Notes: generated from the letters alone by a model not told the origin. 64,000 bases of DNA from Juglans regia (GCF_001411555.2 NC_049904.1:29959370-30023369); one strand, 5' to 3'; shown: positions 25,164 through 37,475, numbered from the stretch's first letter. Program-made: numbers and translations.

Positions 25164-25947
25164 TAGGGTTAGATAAAAATCTGAAAATCTAACTCTGCCT
25201 CTGATTCCGCACCTGTTCATCGGAGTTGGAGTCGGAGTTTTTTTAACTAAAAAAATTAGAGTTGGAGTTTTTTAAACCAAAAAAGTCGGAGTCGGAGCTT
25301 TTTTAACCAAAACAGTCGGAGTCAGAGTTAGATGTGGCGATGTACTAGCTAACTCCGATTGTCCGACTCTTATATTGTACATATTTTATAAAAATATATG
25401 TATTTTTTACATATTAATCATATATATTTTATATAACTATAACTGATGTAGTTAATTAAATTCAATAATATACTAATATGAGTAAATTATTATAAAATAA
25501 TAAGTTTATACTATAATATAAATAGACTAAATTAACTAATTAGTATATGTAAACACCATACTATTAACTATTACTACCATGTAACACTAATGTATAATAA
25601 CAACTAATGTATAAACAATAATGTATAATAACATATAATACTAATGTATAAGTATTAACATATAACAACATATAATGCTAATGTATAATAACAACAATTT
25701 GTACAATGATTTATTTTTTCAATTTTGGTTATGTATTAATAAAATTGAAATTGAAAAAATATTTTTTTTAAAAAAAGATTGAAATCTAGAAACCTAAATC
25801 TATTTAGTGAGAACCCATGATTGTCGAATTGAATTTCAAATGAGTTCAGAAAAAAATTCAATAAAAAAATCCAAATCCGACTCCGCTCTGACAAGTCAGA
25901 TCGGAGGCTATGTGAATTGGAGTCGACATTGTCGGTGCTCAGCCCTA
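25164..25947. mobile_element. hAT-like non-autonomous element with internal minisatellite
   Basis: The ends are TAGGGTTAG and, inverted, TAGGGCTGAG. The eight flanking bases are ATTGAATA on the left and GTTGAATA on the right, a target duplication with one mismatch. Inside, near 25215-25330, a unit of about 36 bases with GGAGTCGGAG followed by a T run and an A run repeats about three times. CTCCGACT-type motifs reappear near the right end. No transposase is present. Confidence 0.65.
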
Positions 25948-26807
25948 GTTGAATATATGTATACATGCTAATTAATCTAAAACGTACGTACAATATATAA
26001 TAGAATTTCAAGAAGCATAAACATAACAAAACAACATGAGATAATTTGTCATCGCCATGGGAATTTGAAGGCAGTTGCAGTCAATTCCAATAATATTGCC
26101 ATTTTCAGGAGACAACATTAGTAATTACGTCTAAATTAAAGATTGCATTGGAAAAGACTTTTGCTCCCAGGGTTACTTTTTGCAACATTATTATTGCTAA
26201 AGTCTCACGATGAAAATCCACAGAAAATGTACTATTGAATCCATGGCTAATCACAATTGACTAAAGTCGCGTGTGGGTCAGTAGGTGGGGTCAAAGATCG
26301 TTGATTGTTAAGGCATATATAAAGCATAAATATAAAGTATAAATTAAGTCGTTAAAGGTGAATTTATAGGAGACTTGCGTCGAGGACTCCTTTAATTAAT
26401 TAGGCAAATTAATCCTCCAATTGTTATAAAGCAAACAAAGCATCAAAATAGTTTCAAGTTATAACAAATTATATAAAAATAATTCTATAAACATCTAACG
26501 TGCATTCGTATGATATTTTAAATTTATTTTATAATAAAAATAAAATTATAATATAACAAATCATTTTAATTTATAATATTATTTATATAATCTCTTATAA
26601 CAAAAATATTTCTCATATATTATCATTAATGATACGTCAGCAGCTTCCGCCATATATTTTAGTCAAAATTGAATTACGTGTTATTCTTGAAAATGTGGTT
26701 TTGGAAAGTATTCCCACTTCCAAGGTTTCGGAAAGTTTTCCACGAAGACTTCCAAAATTGAATTACGTTGTTATTATCACTAGGGGCCTAGGGCCCATTA
26801 ATTATAT

Positions 26808-27038
26808 AAAAAATCTACTCAACCTCCTACTATTCACACAACCTCCACACTCCACATTATTTTTAATTTTTATTATTTTTTTCTTTTATTAAATATTTAT
26901 TATATGAATAATAAATAAAAAATTTGAAATAATTTAAAAAAAATAAATTTTAAAAAAAATTTAAAAAAATATTAAAAATTTAAAAAATTTAAAAAAGTGT
27001 GGAGTGTGGAGTGTGGTGGAGGTTGTGTAGCAAAACTC
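26808..27038. repeat. 231-bp MITE with 10-bp target duplication
   Basis: TTAATTATAT occurs at 26798-26807 and 27039-27048. The inner ends carry CACAACCTCCACACTCCACA and GTGTGGTGGAGGTTGTG, long inverted repeats around a very AT-rich centre. A 9-10-bp duplication suggests a Mutator-type element. Confidence 0.72.
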
Positions 27039-27349
27039 TTAATTATATGTCGACTATATAGATTTTCCGACATACGTCGGCGTTATTATCACTACAGTTA
27101 CGTGTTTTCCAAGGGAGTTTCGTGGAACATTGATTATTAAAGAAGTACTGCCGACGTAACTAATAAAATTAAATTTATAAATTAATATGATGAATAAATT
27201 GGTTTAATAAAATTTTTCATCACCTTGAAAACATAATTTGGAATGATATCCTACGTATTTCTTTTCTTTTAATATTACTCGTGTTTTCAGAGAAGTGAAC
27301 ACTCTAGCAAATAGCCTCGCTACTCATGAAGTTTTAGGCAGTATTATAA

Positions 27350-27543
27350 GATCTCATTTAGATATAAAAATATTTTTAATATATCTCATTTCATATCATT
27401 ATTATAAATTTTTTAAATTTTTATATAAAATATAATAAATAATATTTTAAATTTTTAAATTTTAAAATAATAATATTAAAAAATAATATTTTATTCTACT
27501 CATCTAAAACCATCGAATCTCATCTCACTATCCAAACGAACTC
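27350..27543 (-). repeat. Tourist-like MITE copy with TAA flanks
   Basis: TAA lies at 27347-27349 and 27544-27546. The ends GATCTCATTTAGATA and TATCCAAACGAACTC are imperfect inverted repeats, and the core AAAATATAATAAATAATATT is in reverse orientation. Confidence 0.75.
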
Positions 27544-27956
27544 TAATTTTAGGATTTAAGATGTTGTAATCCACCCTTATTCTTTTTGTGCAAGGTATTA
27601 CTTCACCATAATTGAAGTTTATTAATAAAATTGGGATTCCATTCTCTTTAAAAAAAAAATCATAAATTGATATAGTTTCATGTGATATATCAGATTATTT
27701 TATAATATGATGTACCATATAAAAACATTTCAATTTATAAAAGCAAATTAGTCTTCCTTTCTATTTAGTGAATTGGAATTTCGCTTCGGCTTCCTGATCA
27801 AAAGCCTTTCAGTGCTGGAAGGCTTTCGACAGACCAAACCAGTTAATAGATACATATTGAATTCGGCCTACGTACATATATGGCCTTTATCCTTGGATTT
27901 ATCAATTATTGACAACGTAGATTTACCGTACTGGCCCAACTATATCTCCGTTTAGA

Positions 27957-28130
27957 TCCGTTTAGATAATAAGATAAAATAATTTTAAATAAATTTAATA
28001 AAATATTATTTTTTAATATTATTATTATTTTGAGATTTAAAAAAATTGAATTATTTATCATATTTTGTATAGAAATTTAAAAAAATTATAATAATGAAAT
28101 GAAATGAGATCGTTTATTTATCCGAATAAG
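27957..28130 (+). repeat. Tourist-like MITE copy
   Basis: The core AATAAAATATTATTTTTTAA and GAATTATTTATCATATTTTG follows CCGTTTAGATAATAAG. The right end TTTATTTATCCGAATAAG is decayed. Confidence 0.6.
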
Positions 28131-28685
28131 TCAATTTCAACTTTCAAATTATATGAGATTTCTACTTCCAATCCCATGTATTAATACTTTATATAAATAT
28201 ATAAATATATATAATTATACCTATCAAATAAACTGATTTCAAAGATCGAGCATAAAAAAATGAAAGGAACAAATATACCTTCCAACCATAGATTATAATG
28301 TTGGCCCTTTGTGAGCCACTATATAAATCATGTGAACATTTAGTTCTTTTCAAAGACACAAATCTAAAAGATGGCGAAGATCATGTTTAAAACCAGGCCA
28401 CAAGAATTCATGGTAACTGAGATGGCAATATCATTTGTTCAAAGTCAAATCTCCAAATTAATTAGTTTTCAATTTCTCCATTTGCACGCTTCTTAGAAAA
28501 TTGTGGAGAAATATTAGTGAAAATACAATACACCATCAACCTTTTTAGACCACTAGTACTCGGGAGTTTTGGTCCCTACCGATAACTTAAAGACATGCAG
28601 ACACCAACTTTTTAATACATATATATCTGAGTTCAAAATCGATAACCACTGTTTCGTTGGTTGATCATTTTGGATAGACTCTGAA
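28131..28685. other. Intergenic stretch with an isolated TATA-like box and short frame
   Basis: On plus, ACTATATAAATC near 28319 is followed by ATGGCGAAGATC near 28371 and a GT after 48 coding bases. No second exon was found. I treat it as unexplained rather than as a gene. Confidence 0.3.
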
Positions 28686-29840
28686 TCAAAGACAAACCTC
28701 CATCTCCAAATTGTTTAAGATTGCTGCAACTTGACCCATGGATAGCCTGCTTTTTCTCGAGTTACCAACACAAGCTGAAGCAGCTTTGCCCAGTCTGACA
28801 AGAGATCACTTCATTTCAGAAGGAATTACAAGTCGTGGGTCTAAAACTTCATGAAAACTCATGTCCTTAATCAAGGGCATGCGCAATGCCTACTTAACAA
28901 GTAGACCTTCTTCACTTCTCCCACTCAAAAGTTCCAACAGAAGAACCCCAAAGCCATAAACGTCACTTTCCTTGCAAAAACTTTCCCCTCCATCACCCCA
29001 ATACTCATCATCCACATACCCTAGTACTAGGCCATTCTTCTCTTGGGGAGCCATAAAATTAGATAGCCCATAATCACAAACCCTAGCGCAGAACTTCGCA
29101 TCGATCAAAATATTTGAGGCCTTGACACAACCATGGACTATGCTTGGTGCCTTGCCCTCGTGCAGGTACTCGAGTCCTCGGGCGGCCCCGGCGGCAATCC
29201 TCAAACGATGGCTCCAATCCAATACAGACGCTCCATCGTTGCTTTGGCGTAAATAGAACTCCAAGTTTGCAAAGCCAACAAACTCCATTAATATTATTCT
29301 CTCACCTGGAGCTTCCGAAAATCCTATAATTGGCACTATATTGGGGTGTTGGGCAAAAGATAGCGACTTGATCACCGTTGAAAATCGGAATCTTGCATTG
29401 CTCATCAACACAAGCCGTGGATGTATCCGTTTAACGGCCACTGGTCCTCCTTGTTCTAGCATGGCTGCATATACAGTTCCTAGACGGCCCTGACCGACAA
29501 TCCTGCGGGTGTCAAAGCCATCGGTGCATGGCAGCATCAATATCCGTCAATGTGTATGCACGAGCGGAAAGCTTGATGGAAGGTGTTTCTTGATATTCAA
29601 CAGGTCTCTTTTTCCAAATGAAGTAGAGGAGAATACCAAGAACGATGAGACAGATGGATAGCCCTACCAAGACAAAGTAATAAGCTATATTCTGACCTAT
29701 CAGACAGATGGATAGCCCTATCAATTGATGATGATGATGATGAGGCCTCTGAATATGAAAACAGAGAGAGGTTGGATTGTCAATATTATAACACGGTGTT
29801 GGAATATTGGGTTTATATATGGGATTTCAAGGAAAATTGA
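28686..29840 (-). pseudogene. Pseudogene of a membrane-anchored receptor-like pseudokinase (At5g46080-type)
   Basis: On the minus strand a hydrophobic span (FVLVGLSICLIVLGILLYFI) and a basic stop (WKKRP) precede YTLTDIDAA, then a kinase-like domain with GQGRLGTVYA, VAVKRIHP, GLEYLHEG, CDYG and KESDVYGFG. The frame is broken by a 4-base insertion (ATGC, 29526-29529) between DIDAA and TDGFD. A TAG at 28890-28892 stands where Trp is usual after GLLVK, and a TGA lies at 28806-28808. Kinase-like sequence continues through both stops to a TGA at 28686-28688 (ACVGNSRKSR). The catalytic-loop HRD reads HGC and DFG reads DYG, so the ancestor was probably already a pseudokinase. The extracellular part upstream of about 29,800 is in broken frames. 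I recall At5g46080 as the nearest family. Confidence 0.85.
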
Positions 29841-30645
29841 GGGTTTGGGGGATGGATTTGGTGAGAAAGTTGGAAAAATAAAGTTTACCGAATTTTAGTT
29901 ATGTGCCTTTCGTTTGTTCACGACTCCTTTACCGAAGTAAAAGGATTGATTTAACATGACGTATAATATATGTTAAAATAAATATTTTTTAAATCCATTC
30001 ATTAATAACTTCATCAATTGATTTTTAATTTCATGTATATAGGTTGCTCTTGACTCGGGATTGGATTTCTGCAATTTCTACAATTAAATAGAAGTAGTAG
30101 TTTTGTCTTGTCAAGAATTGAGATTATATAAATAATTATAGAGAAAATATTAAAATGGTCCTTGAATTCATCCTCGAAACAAAAAGGTTCGATCCTAGTA
30201 CTTTTCAAAGTCGGCTTTTCAGTCATTAGATATCGGATGTAAAACAGCTTCACCCAAAATTAAAATTATTCCTAGTTAATCAACAAAACTATAAATTGAG
30301 ATTGAAAAAAGATACAAAATAGATTGAAAATTTTTAAAATATTAATTAGAAATAAAACTCAAAATTATTTAATGAAGCCTACAAGCCAAACTTAAACAGC
30401 TTCAAAATTTGAAATTATGAAGATTTTTTCATTTTTTAAAAAAATCTAAATTATTGCCTGAAAATTAAATACATAATTAAAATATAATCCTACCAGAAAT
30501 TCGGTCAAAATTGAAATTAGAACTACTTTCAAAACTTGAAATGAAATATTTTCTAAGTTGAAAAAAATGAACACAAATAGATGATTTGGAAGAAAAACAA
30601 CAGATATTACTCAAATCTAATGAAGATTCAGAGTTCTTTGCTATA
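29841..30645. other. Intergenic AT-rich stretch
   Basis: No gene or repeat with clear ends is visible. The right part is A-rich with many short degenerate direct repeats. Confidence 0.45.
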
Positions 30646-30654
30646 TTTGTACAA

Positions 30655-30827
30655 GAGAAATGATACTTGCAGTCGTAAGCATGCAGTCGCCGTGCAGTCG
30701 TTTTGAAAAAAGTGAATAAATAAGAGACCCACCTGAAAAGAAATTAATTTTTTAATAGTGGACCCCACTCTTTTTCAAAGCGACTGCACGGCGTTTGCGC
30801 ATTCCACGACTGTATGTAGCATTACTC
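30655..30827. repeat. 173-bp Mutator-like MITE with perfect 9-bp target duplication
   Basis: TTTGTACAA flanks it at 30646-30654 and 30828-30836. Its two halves are inverted over about 60 bases: GAGAAATGATAC and TGCAGTCGTTTTGAAAA on the left pair with GTAGCATTACTC and TTTTTCAAAGCGACTGCA on the right. It has no coding capacity. It is the best-preserved of four copies of identical length in this window. Confidence 0.85.
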
Positions 30828-31024
30828 TTTGTACAAATTTACTTCCTTAAAATAGCTCAACACCATCAACCGTAGAATATGCGCCTACATACCTCATGTA
30901 TCAATTTTGACTTTTGATCATCATCTCCGTGGTTATTAAGACTACCTAACGAAAAAAGTATTGATGTTAACAAAAAGGATGGGAAGACATTAGTACATGT
31001 GACATACCAAACCTATATATCTGA

Positions 31025-31860
31025 TCATGTGATAATTTTCAAAGATGTAAAAACCATTTTTAAAATAATGGATCCTCCACCACCATCCTGACAGCAAGGC
31101 CACCCAGCAAGTGCCATGCAGCCAGTGGCCGCACCATATCTTGATCTAGAGGGTGAATCGGTTTGGTGGGATAGAGGGAGAGAGTTAATGTGTGGTAAAA
31201 GAGAATTGGTGGAGTGGGGATGTGTAGAGGGATATTCGGTGGGAGAGGTGTCTAAAGGAGATGATTGGGGGGTGATGAAAGATGGTAAGCGATGAGGGAC
31301 GGTGCCTGAAGTCAGGATTAACAGCCTTAGTCGGCTTTCCTTTAGAGTCACAAACAAATTGCTCAGGGCAGGTAGCAAGTCATTGCTATGTAAAACAGGT
31401 AGCAACTGGGAGACCCAATTGAGATCATTGGTACCGTTCATCTTAACTGAAACTAACTGGGAGAAGTTTGGTTGAGAAAAGACCGATGGAACGGTAGAGT
31501 TAGCAGAAGCCATTGATGAAGAACAAAGAGAACAGGACGTTGGAAGCGTGAGCTATAGGGGCTCTGGTACAATGAAAGATTTGTAAAAGGGTATTTGTTC
31601 AACTTACCAATCCCGTAAGAGATATTTCATTTATATACTGATATACATTTGGTTACATTGCGATCTGTACAAAGAAGGAATATTGACTAGAAAGGAAAGG
31701 ATACAACCGTAAGAGAAATAAATAAAGAGGAGAAAAATAACCAGCTATGTGCAGATCAGAGAGCACCGAAATGTCATGGGCAGAGAATGTCGAAAAATAA
31801 GGCAGCCTAGGCTGCAATCACGTTGCTTCCTCCAAAATAATGTATTGACCGATCGACTTG
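31025..31860 (-). mobile_element. Truncated Ty1/copia relic: LTR part, primer site and gag start
   Basis: On the minus strand an LTR-like segment (about 31860-31590) with GTATATAAATGAAATATC is followed by TTGTACCAGAGCCCC, a variant of the Met-tRNA primer site. The gag start at 31513 reads MASANSTVPSVFSQPNFSQL, then VKMNGTNDLNWVSQLLPVLH, the usual beginning of plant copia gag. After about residue 50 the frame continues but no longer looks like gag, ending at 31025. No protease, integrase or reverse transcriptase is present. Confidence 0.75.
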
Positions 31861-32719
31861 GTTCATTAACAGGAGAGGCTTACTCAACTCATATTCTCAA
31901 TTGTAGGACTCTAGGCAAAGTCTCTCAACAGTACCGGCCTACTGTCTCATTTTTAAATTTTTTAGTTTTTAAGTAATTTTTTTTATCTTTCTGCAGATAT
32001 CTTCATTTTATTTTAATTTATTTTATTTTGCGTTTCATACTTTCACTTTTTACATGTTTTTTGCATTATTGCTTTATTTTTTTCTCCTTTTTTTTTTTAA
32101 ATGGTCTTTCTTAATTGCCTTTTAAACTGGGACCATTTGCAAACAAATGGACATTTTTTTAATTTCCCAGATAAAAAGAATATCTCAACCTAATTAGCAA
32201 GTAGGTGGTTTCTGTTCACCCTTCCAATTGTGCCATGTTCGACTATATCTGTCTTGTTTGGAAAAGGTAATAAGATATTAAGAGTAAACAAATTAATTAT
32301 AAAGTTATCCAGCACAGGTGGAGCTTAATGCATGCAGGTCATTGACACTGAATATTAAGACATTAATTACTAGTTTTTACCGCTCCATATTAGCTATCCT
32401 AACTAGTAAATTTTATCAAATTCATCATCCAGCTTGTTCCTCTCTTATATATGCATGCATGATTTGTGTGTCACACTCACACGATATGGGTATCTGATCC
32501 GTTTGCACAATTTACATACAACCAAATATCAAATCTGTTTAATTCTACCCACTTGACTACTTTACTGTTTTTCTTTAAAATTAAAATCAAGCTAATATAT
32601 ATTTCTATACATATAGAAGCACATCCTCTTAATTTAGTACTACTTCATGCAGGTGGACGTTGATTTAATTGCTTTTATTATTGAACTTTATTAGATACTT
32701 GATTGGTACTTGTTAATAT
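31861..32719. other. Intergenic stretch
   Basis: No gene is supported. A T-rich run at about 31970-32100 is the only notable composition feature. Confidence 0.45.
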
Positions 32720-32728
32720 ATAAATTAA

Positions 32729-32901
32729 AAGTAATGTTAGATACAAGTCTTAAATAGACAAGTCTCATACAAGCCTTTTGTAAAACAATGAGTCTCACTA
32801 ATAAAGAATAATTTTTTTTATACTTTTTTAAGGTGGGGTCCACTTTTTTATAAGGACTTGTATGAAACTTGTCTATTTGGAACTTGTACAAATCATTTAT
32901 C
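32729..32901. repeat. 173-bp Mutator-like MITE, second copy
   Basis: ATAAATTAA flanks it at 32720-32728 and 32902-32910. The halves are inverted: GATACAAGTCTTAAATAGAC on the left pairs with GTCTATTTGGAACTTGTAC on the right. Length and plan match the 30655 copy, but the terminal sequence has diverged. Confidence 0.78.
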
Positions 32902-32934
32902 ATAAATTAAATAATAAAATCTACTTATTTCTAT

Positions 32935-33130
32935 CAATTCAAATTTTTGAGACAAATGATGATTTTATATAATATCATAATAGATGTCTTAAGTTTAAAT
33001 TCTGACTCTATACTTGTTACACTCACTCATTGAGAGTGAATCTGACCACACGTGAGAGAAGTATATATTCACATATAAATTAATAAATTAAATAATAAAT
33101 TTATATCTTTCCATTAAGTAATTTTTGTTT
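32935..33130 (+). repeat. tRNA-related repeat fragment
   Basis: It shares GATGATTTTA, AATTCTGACTC and TAATAAATTTATATC-type blocks with the minus-strand copy at 18225-18480. Both are strongly decayed and have no visible coding part. Confidence 0.4.
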
Positions 33131-33157
33131 CGTATTTGTCACCGGATTTTTGTTCAA

Positions 33158-33338
33158 GAAAAATGTTAAATTAACACCAACCTGTCTACAATTTTTCTAC
33201 AGTCACTTAATAAAATAATAATTTTTTTAAATTTCTCTTCACTTCTCTTTAATTTTATATGATTAAATTCTAAATAAATAATATTATATTGAGAAATTGT
33301 GATTGAGGTGTAGATGAGTTGGCGGACTATCACTTCTC
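33158..33338. repeat. Diverged inverted-repeat MITE
   Basis: TTAACACCAACCTGTCTACA on the left and TGTAGATGAGTTGGCGGACT on the right form imperfect inverted repeats about 180 bases apart. No target duplication is clear. Confidence 0.5.
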
Positions 33339-34486
33339 ATGATGCTCTTGAAAAAAAGATGCTTTCCAAAATTTTTTATAAACTAAACATGACGTAAGGC
33401 TTTTAGTTATGACAACCATAGTACAAACTACAAAGTGTCAAACCATGCATGCAACTCGTGACGATCCATTATAACTGGCATAATCCATTATAACTGCGTG
33501 GCTTTGACCAAATATTCAAAGAGTGGGGCTACAGCCCTTACCCTCTTTTTTTTTTTTTTTTTTTAATACATTTAAATATTTTTAAAAAATAAAAAATATA
33601 TCAATATATTTAAAATTACTTTCTTAATTATTAAATAAAAAGAAAAAAAAAGATATTAACCAGCAGTCAAACGAGGCAAAGTAGCTTTTCTCATATTGAA
33701 ATGGGTACATTACGTTTTAACTTTTCAATAGAAAATTAAATGCGGATTTCTATATCACATCAAATGTTTAGTATTTTTCCTAAAAACTTAAAATTTTAAA
33801 AAATATTTAATTATTTATATTATATCGTGAATAATATTATATCGCTTTAAATTGTCACTGAAAATTCACTGTAGAAATCACCCGACGAAGTAATTGGATC
33901 GTGAATAACAATTTTGAATTCCGTTAATTGGAGGTTAATAGAGTATCTCAAATCATCTATAAATAATAATAAAATAATTTATAAATAATAATAATTATGT
34001 AAATAATAATAAAATAATTTAAAAATATCGAACAACATTTATATTTTTCGAACACAACCTGAAAATATCAATTTTGAACCCTTTGAAGAGAAAAAGCGGC
34101 AGAATTATTTAATTTTGACCATCACAAGTCGCAGGGTTTGACACATCTAGACACGAGTGTCTCGAGAAAATATTGGTTGTTCCAACAAGAAAGAGCTCGG
34201 GTAAAAAAAAAAAAATCCATAAGAAAACGCAAATCAGAACTGGGTTGATTTAAATTGACAACCTCGCGAGAATCATGCAAAAAGTCGTATACCCGAGGGA
34301 AAAAAAAAACAAAAGAAAGAAGGTTGGGCATGCAGGATGCAGTACTAAGTACTCCCATATTACAAAATTATCCCTCATAAAATAATATTTTTTCTCATTT
34401 AATAATATGTTTATACATGCAGTCTCCATTTCAAAACTGTAAATAAAATTTCTCCCCATTTAATTAGTTATACACTGGCACTCATT
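33339..34486. other. Intergenic AT-rich stretch
   Basis: A T run at 33547-33564 and a short duplication of CCATTATAACTG near 33470 are visible. No gene is supported. Confidence 0.4.
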
Positions 34487-34680
34487 GAGCTGGTTTAAAT
34501 AATGAAATCAAATAAAATGAGATGGAATGATATAATTTTAGATGAATTGAATTAAAATAATATTATTATTATTTTAAATTTTAAAAAAATTAAATTATTT
34601 ATTATATTTTATATAAAAATTTAAAAAGTTTAATAATAAGATAAAATAAATTAAAAATATTTTTATGTTGAAACGAGGCC
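34487..34680 (+). repeat. Tourist-like MITE copy
   Basis: It runs from CTGGTTTAAATAATGAAA to GAAACGAGGCC and contains the family core TTAAATTATTTATTATATTT. Confidence 0.6.
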
Positions 34681-35149
34681 TAAGAATTTTATATAATGTG
34701 ACAATAGCATGTCTATCAATACGTAATATGCATGATATTACCTAAAATTCCTGTGCAACTCGTCGAATCATAAAATTTTACATAAAACTAATTTTTGTTT
34801 GCAAATTGGTATTGAGGATGTGTCATACTATTAAAGTAACAGGATTTAAGTTTTTATTTAAAATTCTCTTATAAACCAATTAATACTTGCATGCCAAAGT
34901 GGAGAACACATGTTAGATCCATACATTAACAATATCTAATTAAATTTTGAGAAATTATATTTATAGTCATAAAATATCTAAGCGTCGTATAGTTTTTAAA
35001 AAAAATAATAATTAATTTCACATTTTTCAAAAAGTCGAATGTTCAAAAATTTACAAAACACATTACTGTAACTAATATTATTCTTAAATAATCTCTCACC
35101 AATCAAATCCTATCATAATAACAGTGTAGAGTCTAGACAATGTGTTTTA

Positions 35150-35379
35150 GGGCAGATTTGGGGGGTGAGATGAGAATTTTATGTTTTGCTTTGAAGTTTA
35201 AAATATTATATTTTAATATTATTATTATTTTGAGATTTGAAAAATGTGTATTGGGATTTGAAAAAGTTGAATTGTTTATTATATTTTGTATAGAGATTTA
35301 AAAAATGTGTAATGATGAGATAAGATGAAATAAGATGAGATGAGAATTTTATGTTTTATTTTAGTTACCAAACCTGCCC
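35150..35379 (+). repeat. Tourist-like MITE copy with good terminal inverted repeats
   Basis: GGGCAGATTTGG at the left and CCAAACCTGCCC at the right match as inverted repeats except for one base. The left flank is TTA and the right flank TAA. The inside carries a short internal duplication of the GATTTGAAAA motif and ATTGTTTATTATATTTTGTA. Confidence 0.75.
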
Positions 35380-35510
35380 TAAGTGATCCTACACACTAGC
35401 CAACAAATATAATTTTTCAATCCACGTAAACAAAAAGAAAAAGAGTGAAATAAAAGAGTAGTACTACAAACATGAAGAGCTGCGTGGGGCACATCCGCAC
35501 ATGTATATTA

Positions 35511-35683
35511 GAGAAATGATATTTGTAATCGTGAGTGTACAAATATCGTATAATCATTTTTAAAAAAATAAATAAATATAAGATTTATATAAAAATTAAT
35601 TAATTTTTTAATAATAAATTTCATTCTTTTTCAAAACGACTATACGATATTTATGTATTTTATAATTATATATAGCATTATTT
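35511..35683. repeat. 173-bp Mutator-like MITE, third copy
   Basis: It starts GAGAAATGATATTTG and ends TATAGCATTATTT, aligning at both ends with the 30655 copy. Its arms (ATCGTATAATCATTTTT and CAAAACGACTATACGAT) are still inverted. No target duplication remains. Confidence 0.65.
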
Positions 35684-36264
35684 AAAAAATATTAATGTAT
35701 ACACTTTGTGGGCTGATAAGCTTAATTTCGAGATTTCAAACAGTACTAATGTGTACTAATAACAGTGCAATATTGGATAGTTCAACAGAATCGATTTCAA
35801 GTTTGAGAGAATGAAGGGGTCCCAACTCCCTTAAACCATTTGCCTGGCTGCCAAGGAACTTCAAGTGAGATATTAAAAACACTGAACACAAGATCATTTC
35901 CTTTCCCATCAGAATACGTATGCAGGGGCCATGGTTTCTGCAAGGTGGTCAGAGGATGCAGTGAAGTCCGTACTGATCATCTTGGAATCATGACAATAAA
36001 AACACACACCCAGAGACAGAGAGCGAGAGGTTTGGAAAATATAAATGTATGGCCCGTTGCGCGTGACTCTCCGACCAAAAGACTCGAGAAACGAAGCGTG
36101 CATTAAATGGTATCATAGAGAGTCTGAAAGGTGAAGTTGACGTTTGCCTTCTTCACAGACTAACCTTAACTGCCACTGTTCTCCCACAGAGAGAGAGAGA
36201 GAGAGAGAGCGCATTTATAACGAGAAAACAGCTCAGAAACTCCAAACACGTCTTTACCAGGAAG
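35684..36264. other. Intergenic stretch with GA microsatellite
   Basis: A GA repeat lies at about 36187-36209. The short open frames here have no recognisable domain. Confidence 0.4.
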
Positions 36265-36436
36265 GTTCGGGCTGGGTTTGACAAGTGGACGTTATAATTT
36301 TTTAAAATTTTTATATAAAATATAATAAATAATTTAATTTTTTTAAATTTTAAAACAATACTAATATTAAAAAATAATATTTAAAACTTTAATTTAAAAT
36401 TAAAAATTCTCATCTTACTATTTAAACTTATCCATG
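36265..36436 (-). repeat. Tourist-like MITE copy
   Basis: The reverse-orientation core AAAATATAATAAATAATTTA lies between GGGCTGGGTTTGACAAG and TTTAAACTTATCCATGAC. Confidence 0.55.
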
Positions 36437-37475
36437 ACTCAAACCTAAAAAAATCCACTGTCCTAAAAATAAATATTTTATCCACAAATAAATCTAATAA
36501 AAAAAACTTATAAATTAATATAGATACAATAGATTATAAAATTATTTTTATTATAAACTACATCTAACATATTATATAAAGTGATATCAATTTATGAGTT
36601 TATTTTAATAAAATTTTTATAGAAAAATAATAGAAATTTCACAAAAAAAAAATACGCATTTCAAAACTTTATCTTCAAAACTATATTAAAAGAACTTACC
36701 ATTAATTCTAACGATGGAATTGGTTCTATAATAAGTGGTATTTAACAAATAGTATAACCCCATTCCAACATTACGAATAAATTTAGGCGATAATATATTT
36801 GTGACTGTTAAATAAGTTTGACAATGTTTTTCAAAAACTATTTTTGATATTTCATTCTTGATATAATATTTATTTTATTTTTACATGTGATTTTAAATAT
36901 GCCTTATTTTTTAAAATTTATTTTGCCAACCCTCAATTAATTCGATTGAGCCGCCTGAGGCGATCAAAGAGGCAATTGAGGTGGGCCAACATGTACATCT
37001 GGTATAGGAGGATGACAAGAGATGACACCCTGCTCAGGCTTCTTTAGATCAATGGGTGAGCCATTGGATTGGGCCACTAATTTGATGTGACCGCAGATTT
37101 TGATTTAAGATTAGTTTTACACCAGATCATAGAAATTTTTACAGCGAGCAAAGTCCAAATCACAGGCTAGCAAGTAAAATTGAGTAATGGGTTGTTGATA
37201 ATGATGCCAGTGAGTAGTAGTTCACCATCGAGAAACAGTGTCAACATCAAGGAAAGTTTACTTTTAAACCGAAAACAACCCACTCTGTAACTCCCCTTCC
37301 TTTTTTATCTGTTCTTTAATTTTCCCCACTCTTTGAAGCAATACCAACTACCAAGTGGGTCTAATAATGTGAAGTTAGCTTAATTAAGAAAAAGTAGAAG
37401 ATACATTATCACTCACCATCCCTGGATATGTTTTGTGAAGCAGAAAAAACTTGAAGACAAGCTGATCGGAAGCTC
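36437..37475. other. Intergenic DNA downstream of the receptor kinase
   Basis: It includes the 3' UTR of the HSL1 gene at its right side. A degenerate inverted repeat around TATAAATTAATATAG (about 36505-36600) is likely another small MITE. Confidence 0.4.

Noticed and set aside
25164..25947. Could the GGAGTC repeats be a CRISPR array or centromeric satellite
   Set aside because: Only about three degenerate units lie inside a transposon-like frame in a plant nuclear context.
28371..28420. Possible first exon (ATGGCGAAGATC... followed by GT) after a TATA-like box
   Set aside because: No continuing exon or family match was found; it may be a remnant of a lost gene.
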